Below, in pieces: positions 57,698 to 64,000 of a stretch of DNA of 64,000 nucleotides. Every line of letters starts with the position of its first letter. Within the stretch, counting starts at the first letter, position 1. The stretch comes from Mycolicibacterium helvum. Its GTDB lineage: Bacteria; Actinomycetota; Actinomycetes; Mycobacteriales; Mycobacteriaceae. The notes under the pieces are model-generated. The model ran no database searches, was not told the origin of the DNA, and saw only the letters and a program-made list of their open reading frames with translations. The position numbers and the translations under genes are program-made. Location: the NCBI RefSeq assembly GCF_010731895.1, contig NZ_AP022596.1, positions 3,782,001 to 3,846,000 on the forward strand. The letters run 5' to 3'.

Positions 57698-58467
57698 AGG
57701 GAATACTCGCGCACCCAGTTAACCGCCATATCGGCGCCACCGCCCAGGTCGCCGCCGAAGTTGTCCAGCTGGATGCACAAATGCATCGGCCCCGGCGGTA
57801 GATGCGCAGGATCGGTGCTCTCCCACCATTGGACGCCATCGACGAACATTGCGATCCGCTCGGGTGTCCACTCGACTGCCCAGCTGTGCCACTGGGTCGA
57901 ATCTATTTGGACCACCCCTGATTCGCGGTCGTCATTGGGGCCGAAGTGCAGCCAGCCTTCGACGGACTGGCGGGTGGGATCGGCAATCTCCATGAAGTCG
58001 ACCTCGCCACCGACAGGCCAATTCTCGGCGTCCGGCCACAACAGTAGGAGGGCGTGATACCCCGGACCCGACGGCGACGACTTCACACACGCCTCCCACC
58101 GGCCGTGCATTTGTCCGGGTAACCAGGCCATGCCGCCCGAGTTCCCCTCGGCGTCTGCGGTGATGATCAGGTTCCCGTTAACGATGGAAACCGCGGCGGG
58201 CGTACGACGACCGTTGTCATTGTGACCTGGACCGTCATAGATCGACCATTGGTTCAGCGCCGCGGGGTCAGTGAATTCGTCGGTGCGACTGGGTTCGCCC
58301 CAGCCGTGCGCGGCGGCGGCGGTGTGCGGGCAGTTGCCGTCCCCGGTGGCGGCGGCGGCGATCGGGTGGATGTGGGTGGCTGAGGCCACGGTCAGCCCCA
58401 GCGTCACCGAAACGACACTCGTCAACGAGGTTAGAACGTGAGCGGCGCGTGGCATGGGGAGTGGCAT
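57694..58467 (-). CDS. Secreted GH16 family glycoside hydrolase
   Basis: 257 residues. N-terminal signal-like segment (VLTSLTSVVSVTLGLTVASA), then a GH16 jelly-roll with the catalytic GGEVDFMEIAD (ExDxxE, about residue 155) and HALLLLWPDAENWP. GH16 enzymes cut beta-1,3 or beta-1,4 glucans and galactans. It could trim or release the cluster's polymer. ATG 58467 chosen, with AAGAAAG upstream; ATG 58455 is an alternative. Opposite strand to the biosynthetic genes. Confidence 0.88.
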   Translation of the reverse strand: MPLPMPRAAHVLTSLTSVVSVTLGLTVASATHIHPIAAAATGDGNCPHTAAAAHGWGEPSRTDEFTDPAALNQWSIYDGPGHNDNGRRTPAAVSIVNGNLIITADAEGNSGGMAWLPGQMHGRWEACVKSSPSGPGYHALLLLWPDAENWPVGGEVDFMEIADPTRQSVEGWLHFGPNDDRESGVVQIDSTQWHSWAVEWTPERIAMFVDGVQWWESTDPAHLPPGPMHLCIQLDNFGGDLGGGADMAVNWVREYSL

Positions 58468-58579
58468 CTGCTTTCTTGGTCACTCGAACCGCGGTACTCG
58501 ACCAAGGCCTGGGGCACATCCCGTCGCGGTGTCGAACGGGTTCAGTCTACCCAAACGCCCGCGCGGTCCAGGCGGGCTA

Positions 58580-58846
58580 CTACTTGGGCTTCCCACCGCG
58601 TCGCAGCACAGTGATCCATTGCTGCAAGAGGCCGGTTGGGCGTTCTCGTCGGTAGCGGTTGCACTGGCACAAGCCGCAGTCCGTCCCGCGTCGGTAATGT
58701 TCATGCGCCGGACGGCCGTGGCCACACCTGCAGTTCCGGTTTTGCATACCACTCGAACCATACGCGGCCACCGGAATCAAACCCCCCGTTCGATCTTCAG
58801 AACCGGCCATCTTACGCGGCGCCGCGACGGCTGAATTCGACGTCAT
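58580..58846 (-). CDS. Small Cys/His-rich actinobacterial protein
   Basis: 88 residues. The C-terminal CRCGHGRPAHEHYRRGTDCG followed by LCQCNRYR has five cysteines and histidines spaced as in a small zinc site. Similar proteins occur in actinobacteria, sometimes near exopolysaccharide genes, from memory; function unknown. ATG 58846 with GGGACCGGA upstream. Possibly co-transcribed with the downstream GH16 gene. Confidence 0.6.
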   Translation of the reverse strand: MTSNSAVAAPRKMAGSEDRTGGLIPVAAYGSSGMQNRNCRCGHGRPAHEHYRRGTDCGLCQCNRYRRERPTGLLQQWITVLRRGGKPK

Positions 58847-59062
58847 AATTCCGGTCCCTTGTTTGTGCCCAGTCTGCTCGCAGCGCAATTGCCGAGAAAT
58901 TGTGGTGTGTACATCGTCCGGCCTCGCAGCGATCGTGTAGCCCCTCACCATGGAGTTGTTACCAAAGTGATAGATGAGCTCTATGTGATAAATGAGGTCC
59001 TTGGGAATATTGTGACTTCGCCCGGCCTCGACTAAAAGGTGCCTTTATCGCGATGGAGAGAC

Positions 59063-60289
59063 ATGTTCCGGTCCTGCTCGGCAATTGTTTCAGCCGTCGC
59101 AGTGGTCTGGGGTGCGGTCCTGGTCGTGGTGGCGCCGTCGGCCCACGCCGCCGAAGCCACGGCGATCGATGCCGACTCGATGACCCTCACGGCAGGCAAG
59201 GGGACCACGGTCTACTCCGACGCCAAGGCATCAGGGGGCAGAGCGATCGCTCTGACCGGTGCGGTGACAATTGCCAGCACCCTGACCATTCCGGACTCAG
59301 TCCGAGTGGTGGTTCGGGCCAAGGGGAGACCGTGTTTTGGCGCACCGGTTGGGCGAGTGTCAGTGGACGGAGTGAACATCGGCACCAGCCCCGTGACGGC
59401 ATCCACCTGGACGGATTACACCGCCACCGCCCCGATCGCGGCGGGGTCTCACACGATCGGGGTCTCATTCATCAACCCGTTGTGGTTCGGCTGCTCACGG
59501 GTGCTCTACGTCGACACCATCAGTATCGTTGCGGCCACGGTGAGCACCAGCCCGGACACCCTGACCACAGCTCCCGTCGGCAACCTTCCCGGGTGGACAC
59601 ACATCTTCGCCGACGACTTCACTCGCGATGCAGCACTTGGCAGTTGGGCCAATCCGTCGGATCCGACCAAGGTGGTCTACGTCGGTTCCGGCGGGCAGCG
59701 GTGGCTCACCTATCCGCAGACCTTTACCGACACCTATCAGCACCGTCCCTATCGGGCGGATCAGGTGCTCAGCGTTTCCAACGGCACCTTGAACTTCTTT
59801 CTGCACAACGTCGACGGCAAACCCGCCGGTGCCAATCCCTCCCCGGTGCTGCCCGACGGTACCCAGTATCAGACGTACGGACGCTACTCGGCGCGGTTGA
59901 AGGTGGACACCCCCACGCTGAGCGAGTACCACATCGCCTTCCTGCTGTGGCCGAAGTCCGAGCTGTGGCCGAACGACGGCGAAATAGATTTCCCGGAAGG
60001 CGCACTGTCGTCGACGTCGCACGCGTACGCCCACTACGCCCGATCCACCGGCGGTCAGGACGGCGTCGACACCGGGGTGTCATTCACAGACTGGCATGTG
60101 TACACCCTCGAATGGCTTCCCGGTCACGTCCGGTTCTATCTCGACGACGATCTTGTGCTGGACAGCACCAAGTACGTACCGAGCAAGCCCATGCGCTGGC
60201 AACTGCAAACCGAAACCGACGGGAATGGGACAAACACCGGTCATCTGCTGGTCGATTGGGTTTCGATATGGTCATACGCGGGTGGCTAG
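59063..60289 (+). CDS. Secreted GH16 hydrolase with N-terminal carbohydrate-binding domain
   Basis: 408 residues. Signal peptide MFRSCSAIVSAVAVVWGAVL with cleavage after AHA. Residues about 28-155 form a beta-rich module (TLTAGKGTTVYSDAKASGGR, RVVVRAKGRPCFGAPVG, SRVLYVDTISI) like xylan-binding CBM60-type domains. The GH16 domain follows, catalytic NDGEIDFPEG (Glu about residue 307). ATG 59063 is chosen because GGAGAG lies just upstream; a GTG at 59039 is in frame. The pair of GH16 genes points to a beta-glucan- or galactan-like polymer. Confidence 0.88.
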   Translation: MFRSCSAIVSAVAVVWGAVLVVVAPSAHAAEATAIDADSMTLTAGKGTTVYSDAKASGGRAIALTGAVTIASTLTIPDSVRVVVRAKGRPCFGAPVGRVSVDGVNIGTSPVTASTWTDYTATAPIAAGSHTIGVSFINPLWFGCSRVLYVDTISIVAATVSTSPDTLTTAPVGNLPGWTHIFADDFTRDAALGSWANPSDPTKVVYVGSGGQRWLTYPQTFTDTYQHRPYRADQVLSVSNGTLNFFLHNVDGKPAGANPSPVLPDGTQYQTYGRYSARLKVDTPTLSEYHIAFLLWPKSELWPNDGEIDFPEGALSSTSHAYAHYARSTGGQDGVDTGVSFTDWHVYTLEWLPGHVRFYLDDDLVLDSTKYVPSKPMRWQLQTETDGNGTNTGHLLVDWVSIWSYAGG

Positions 60290-60318
60290 CGCCACAAGAA
60301 CTCGCGTCAGCTAATCGG

Positions 60319-60324
60319 TAGGCT
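60319..60324 (+). promoter_or_regulatory. Leaderless -10 of the large membrane protein gene
   Basis: TAGGCT, 6 nt, ATG 60331, no ribosome site in the gap. Confidence 0.45.
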
Positions 60325-60330
60325 GGCTCG

Positions 60331-62607
60331 ATGTTACAACGCCTCGAAAGTTCCCCGGCGCCGCCGGGGAGCTCCAGACGGCGTGCCGCGCGACACCTCC
60401 TCGCCAGCCGAAATCTCCCGGTCTGGACTCCGCTGATAGTCGCGGCCTCGGCAGCGGTGGTCGCCGCATCGTTCACGGTGACCGTGCTGTCCTCCTACGG
60501 CGCCGCGGAGGTGCTGCCCCCGGCGATACGCGCCGTTGTCGGCGTGCTCGCGGTCCTGACAATGCCCGGCCTCCCTATCGTCGCGCTGCTGAGACTGCCG
60601 ACTAACGGGGTTTTCGCCAGCGTTGCGATATCGCTGTCGCTAGCTGTCAATGTGCTTCTGGCCCAATTGAACTACGCCGGATCTTTGCATCAGCCCTACC
60701 TGGTGCAGTACACGGTTCTGGCGATCGGCGGTGTCGCCGCCGGCGCGTTGGCGCGCCGATGGCGTCGCGAGAACCAGGAACGTGACGGCCCGCCGAACTC
60801 GACGAGGGCCGCCATGTCGGCGGTGCTGCGCTGGACGCGACGCCAACTGGCGTCGACCGGCGGCCGCAGGGTCAGCGTGAGCCTGCTGGTCGCCGCGGCG
60901 CTGCTGTTCTTCTCCGCGGTCCACCGGCTCGACGTCGACGCGGCGGGCAGCCTTGGGCTAGTCGGCGTGCTCGGAATGGACTATTTCGCGGGATTAGCGG
61001 TGCTGTCCGCGCTGCTGGTGCTCGAGTACCGGCGCGCAGCGCTCGATCGGCCCGTGATTGCGCTCTCCAACGTCGCCCTGACCACCTACATCACCATGCC
61101 TGTCGCATGGTCGATGGGCACCGCACCGTTCGTGACGGCCTACGTGCACCGCATGATCACGAACTGGCTGGTGCAGCTGGGCGGTCTACCGCCGCCGGTC
61201 GATGCCCGGATCAGTTGGGCGGGGTTCTTCTCGGCAGGAGCGAACCTGGCGACGACCACCGGCGTGAACGATTCCGCAATCTTCCTCGTCAGCGCGTCGT
61301 TGGTGATGGGCATTTGCCTCATGTTTCCGGTTCATGCGGTTGGGCTGGCCATCACCGGAAGCCGGCGCATCGCCTGGCTGGGCGTCACGATGCTCACCCT
61401 GTTCAACTGGTACCAGCAGGACTACTTCGCGCCCCAGGCCGTCGCGATGCAGTTCTACGCAACGATTTTGGCCGTATTGTTCTGGCAGTTACGGGTTTCC
61501 AATGTTCCGCAGCTTTGCGGCGGCCGCCTGAGGCGACTGAGGACCGCATGGATGCGGATACCGGGCCGGGTGCCCGGGCGGGACGCGTCCTCCACGCTGG
61601 CCATCGAGCTCGTGCTGGTGGTGATCCTGGCCGCGATGGTGGTCGCCCACCAGCTGACCCCATTGGCCTCGATCGGGGCACTGCTGATCTTTGCGATCTG
61701 CGGGCTGACTCGCTACAACCTGCTGTGGCTGGCCGCGGCGGTGCTGTTCATCGCGTGGTTCTGCTACGGCGCCTACCCCTACTGGCAGGGTCACCTCGGT
61801 CAGGTCATCGCCGACATCGGTGGCGTCGATCAGAATCTGAATTCCAGTGTGTCGGAAAAGATCACCGGCGATCCCGTCTACAGCCGAATGCAACTGCTCC
61901 GCATTGTCGCCGCGCTGGTGCTGATGGGTATGGCCGGTATCGGGTGGCTCCGATTGCGTCGAATAAGCGGAAGCAGGCCGATATTGGCGGTGGCCGTCGC
62001 GTTGGCTCCGTTCGGCCTCGTCTTGCTGCAAAGCTACGGCGGGGAGGTGGCGATTCGGGCCTTCCTGTACGCCTCGCCGGTGCTCTCACCGCTGGCGGCG
62101 CTATCCGTCATGCCGCTCCTGCGTCCACGCACCGCACGAATCACGTGGCGTCGGCTGACCGGTGCGGCTTCCTGGTGTGTGCTGTTCGCGTTGGCCTTGT
62201 TGGTGATCGCCAACCGCGGCCTGAACATCTCGTTTGAACGAACGATGCCGCACGAGGAGAAGATTGCCAGCGAGCTCGTTGCCCAAATTCACGACTACGG
62301 GTTGGGGTACTGGGGACAGGGCGCGCTCTACGGGGTGCCGAGAACCTTCGAACTGGAGGACCGGTGCTTTGTCTCAGCCGAGGAACTGGCCAATTGCACG
62401 GCAACGCCTGATGTGGAGTTCTTTTCCAACACCGAACAAGACGAGAATTTCATCCATTACAGCCTCGGAGTCAGTCGTGCGATGGCCGACAAGGCGATCG
62501 ACCTTCTTCGGACGGAGAAGGGGTATCAGACCATCTATGACTCAGGCGGCATCGTGGTGCTCAAGCGGCCCGAAGCCCCATTCGTCAGGTTGGGAGTCGA
62601 CGGATGA
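60331..62607 (+). CDS. Large polytopic membrane protein, candidate polymerase or GT-C transferase
   Basis: 758 residues with about 12-14 hydrophobic segments and a long extracytoplasmic loop region near the middle (SMGTAPFVTAYVHRMITNWL, NWYQQDYFAPQAVAMQFYAT). The last 120 residues are soluble (IHDYGLGYWGQGALYG, TFELEDRCFVSAEELANCTA). No family recognised; size and context fit a Wzy-like polymerase or a membrane glycosyltransferase using lipid-linked donors. No Lys-rich or Wzy signature proves this. The stop overlaps the next ATG (ATGA). Confidence 0.7.
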   Translation: MLQRLESSPAPPGSSRRRAARHLLASRNLPVWTPLIVAASAAVVAASFTVTVLSSYGAAEVLPPAIRAVVGVLAVLTMPGLPIVALLRLPTNGVFASVAISLSLAVNVLLAQLNYAGSLHQPYLVQYTVLAIGGVAAGALARRWRRENQERDGPPNSTRAAMSAVLRWTRRQLASTGGRRVSVSLLVAAALLFFSAVHRLDVDAAGSLGLVGVLGMDYFAGLAVLSALLVLEYRRAALDRPVIALSNVALTTYITMPVAWSMGTAPFVTAYVHRMITNWLVQLGGLPPPVDARISWAGFFSAGANLATTTGVNDSAIFLVSASLVMGICLMFPVHAVGLAITGSRRIAWLGVTMLTLFNWYQQDYFAPQAVAMQFYATILAVLFWQLRVSNVPQLCGGRLRRLRTAWMRIPGRVPGRDASSTLAIELVLVVILAAMVVAHQLTPLASIGALLIFAICGLTRYNLLWLAAAVLFIAWFCYGAYPYWQGHLGQVIADIGGVDQNLNSSVSEKITGDPVYSRMQLLRIVAALVLMGMAGIGWLRLRRISGSRPILAVAVALAPFGLVLLQSYGGEVAIRAFLYASPVLSPLAALSVMPLLRPRTARITWRRLTGAASWCVLFALALLVIANRGLNISFERTMPHEEKIASELVAQIHDYGLGYWGQGALYGVPRTFELEDRCFVSAEELANCTATPDVEFFSNTEQDENFIHYSLGVSRAMADKAIDLLRTEKGYQTIYDSGGIVVLKRPEAPFVRLGVDG

Positions 62608-62798
62608 TTGCGATCGCGTTGTTCGTCACCTCAGGCGTGCTGTTCCTGTTGGCCGCATACCGGCGCGAACAGGGGATCCCTGAAGCTGGGGCTCGGCGAC
62701 CCGACCACACCACCGCATTCCTGCGACTGCAGGCATTGTGCGCGGCCGTGGGTGCGATCGCGGTCTCGGTCGTCCATATGATCACTGTCGTCTCCTAA
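62604..62798 (+). CDS. Small two-helix membrane protein
   Basis: 64 residues: helix IAIALFVTSGVLFLLAAY, a short loop, then ALCAAVGAIAVSVVHMITVV. ATG 62604 overlaps the preceding stop, so it is co-translated with the large membrane protein and may stabilise it. Function unknown. Confidence 0.7.
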   Translation: MIAIALFVTSGVLFLLAAYRREQGIPEAGARRPDHTTAFLRLQALCAAVGAIAVSVVHMITVVS

Positions 62799-62998
62799 GG
62801 CCCGCCCGCCGCGGCATCCGGATTAGCTACGTTGCGCGATTAAGAGGCCGACACGATGCGTGGCATCGGCCCACACGCGGTTTGTTCAGGTAACTTTTTG
62901 ATTGCAAGTGCGGGATTAGCGATCGCAGTGACGGCCAGATCGAAGGCCACGCTAAGCCGCTGTTTTTGCCGAAATTTTCGGGAAAGGGCAATCGGGAC

Positions 62999-63838
62999 AT
63001 GGGTGCTCATGCCCGTGACAGCAGATCCGAGGTTATCTGCGTCAACGGCCATGGGAATCCCGACGGCAATTACTTTTGCGGCGAATGCGGTGTGCTCGTT
63101 GAATCGGGAGTCGTCGTCTGCCTGGCCGGCCACGCCAACGCCGACTATCAGCGATTCTGCGGAGAGTGTGGTGCGCCGCTGGCGGCACCGCCCGGGGTCG
63201 AGCCGGTGGCGTCGACCGCACGCTGGTCCTTCGATCCCACCGGGCGGCACCAATGCCGTTACTGGGACGGGGTCAAATGGACCAACAACATCGCCGACGT
63301 CGGTGGGCTCGGCACTGATCCGTACAGCAGGGGAGCGAACCGGCTCGCCGAGACGTGGGTAGGGCTGGCCGCGGGATTGGTCACCGTGGCGCTGCTCGCC
63401 GGCGCGGGTGCCGACGTCTGGGTGCAGCTGTCCCGGGACGCAGCGAAACAGACCGCAACCACGCAGGTCTCCACGACGACATCGACGCCCACGACCACTG
63501 ACTCCGCTGCGGCATCGTCGTCCGCCGCGCCCCCGCTGCCCCCGCCCCCGGAACCCCCACCCGTCGTGCGTGGAACGGCTGTCATTGCGACCCCGTGTCT
63601 GGCAGGCAGCACCAACGGCACTACCGCTGACAATTCGGTCGCCTATTGCGAGCGTCTCCAAGGCACCGAGACGTTCATGTGGTCGCTGAATCCTGGTGAG
63701 ATTCCGACTCCCGCGATCGGCCAGGGCCAGGATCCGGCAGTGGCGGTGTGCATGGTGCAGACCGAGCGCACCGAGTTGGACTGCATCGAGTACCTCAAAC
63801 GCCCCAGTGACCCCGGAGAGCCTGGTCCGCCCGCGTGA
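62999..63838 (+). CDS. Zinc-ribbon/DUF2510 single-pass membrane protein
   Basis: 279 residues. Two zinc ribbons (CVNGHGNPDGNYFCGECG and CLAGHANADYQRFCGECG), a DUF2510-type WSFDPTGRHQCRYWDGVKWT motif, one transmembrane helix (WVGLAAGLVTVALLAGAGAD), a Ser/Thr/Pro-rich linker, and an exported C-terminal domain with cysteines. Such proteins are common in actinobacteria; function unknown. ATG 62999 gives MGAHARDS; a TTG at 62966 is in frame. Confidence 0.75.
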   Translation: MGAHARDSRSEVICVNGHGNPDGNYFCGECGVLVESGVVVCLAGHANADYQRFCGECGAPLAAPPGVEPVASTARWSFDPTGRHQCRYWDGVKWTNNIADVGGLGTDPYSRGANRLAETWVGLAAGLVTVALLAGAGADVWVQLSRDAAKQTATTQVSTTTSTPTTTDSAAASSSAAPPLPPPPEPPPVVRGTAVIATPCLAGSTNGTTADNSVAYCERLQGTETFMWSLNPGEIPTPAIGQGQDPAVAVCMVQTERTELDCIEYLKRPSDPGEPGPPA

Positions 63839-63853
63839 CCACGAGCTAGTCGA

Positions 63854-63859
63854 TAGGGT
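63854..63859 (+). promoter_or_regulatory. Leaderless -10 of the PH-domain gene
   Basis: TAGGGT, 7 nt, ATG 63867. Confidence 0.45.
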
Positions 63860-63866
63860 TTGCGGC

Positions 63867-64000
63867 ATGGGCTATCCCGAAAACGTGCTGGCCGCCAACG
63901 AGCAGGTCGTGTTGCATCGCCACCCGCACTGGAAGCGCTTGGTCGGCCCGATCCTCGTGCTGCTGATCGCCACCGTCGTTGCGTCATTCGTGGCCGCACT
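63867..64000 (+). CDS. PH-domain membrane protein (Rv3278c-like), 5' part
   Basis: Only the first 44 codons are in the window. MGYPENVLAANEQVVLHRHP closely matches the start of Rv3278c, a small membrane protein with a bacterial PH domain, and a transmembrane helix begins (GPILVLLIATVVASFVAA). In M. tuberculosis it lies next to birA and accD5; here the polysaccharide locus lies between it and accD5. Confidence 0.85.
   Translation, partial: MGYPENVLAANEQVVLHRHPHWKRLVGPILVLLIATVVASFVAA

Noticed and set aside
59053..60321. Alternative plus-strand frame over the second GH16 gene
   Set aside because: Arg/His-rich and motif-free; the other frame has signal peptide, binding module and GH16 active site.
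61107..62237. Alternative frame inside the large membrane protein gene
   Set aside because: No hydrophobic pattern or motif; the longer frame has regular membrane helices.

Overview
The window is chromosomal DNA of a mycobacterium, probably a fast-growing Mycolicibacterium-type species. The GC content is high. Gene order from about 1.1 to 46.1 kb follows, in inverted orientation and from memory, Mycobacterium tuberculosis Rv3307 to Rv3280: deoD, amiB1, amiA1, lpdA, glpD2, nei2, lhr, pcd, lrpA, lat, rsbW, sigF, accA3, sufE-like, sseA, maf, accE5, accD5. The right edge enters the Rv3278c-like PH-domain membrane protein gene. The biotin ligase gene birA, which I expect between accD5 and that gene, is not in the window.

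Layout. 0.1-5.3 kb: AbrB-type permease, purine nucleoside phosphorylase, two M20 amidohydrolases and a GalE-like epimerase. 5.3-17.3 kb: redox and repair genes (LpdA, GlpD2, pseudouridine synthase, Nei2, a DUF222/HNH protein with an apparent LexA box, Lhr helicase). 17.4-23.3 kb: two large convergent ATPase regulators, one with a class III cyclase domain and one with a LuxR-type DNA-binding end. 23.3-28.1 kb: a ferredoxin, reductase and P450 operon behind a perfect 7-5-7 palindrome, then a haem-binding exported protein and an exported peptide/epoxide hydrolase pair. 28.1-33.8 kb: TetR regulator and lysine catabolism (Lat, Pcd and a DUF1338 2-oxoadipate dioxygenase candidate), split around the LrpA regulator. 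33.8-37.1 kb: a lipoprotein, small stress-type genes, the rsbW-sigF operon and a STAS protein; two sequences match the SigF promoter consensus. 37.3-46.1 kb: a MobA-like transferase, a small hypothetical, an NmrA-like SDR, and the acyl-CoA carboxylase region with an extra condensation-fold gene.

46.6-62.8 kb is the main accessory block: a polysaccharide locus lying between accD5 and the PH-domain gene. It encodes sugar-nucleotide tailoring (C-methyltransferase, cytidylyltransferase, PIG-L deacetylase, SDR epimerase, RmlC-like epimerase, a degenerate methyltransferase), four GT2 glycosyltransferases, a Wzx-like flippase, two secreted GH16 hydrolases, a small Cys/His protein, a large polytopic protein that could be the polymerase, and a two-helix partner. 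Together these could build, export, polymerise and trim a glycan made by a Wzx/Wzy-like route, which I cannot match to a described mycobacterial polymer.

A recurring signal is a TAnnnT hexamer ending 6-8 nt before a start codon with no evident Shine-Dalgarno sequence. This is the layout of mycobacterial leaderless promoters, and in three cases the upstream gene's TAG stop codon forms the first half of the -10 element. I saw no rRNA or tRNA gene, insertion sequence or CRISPR array. Homology statements rest on recognition of motifs and remembered family sequences; no search was run.
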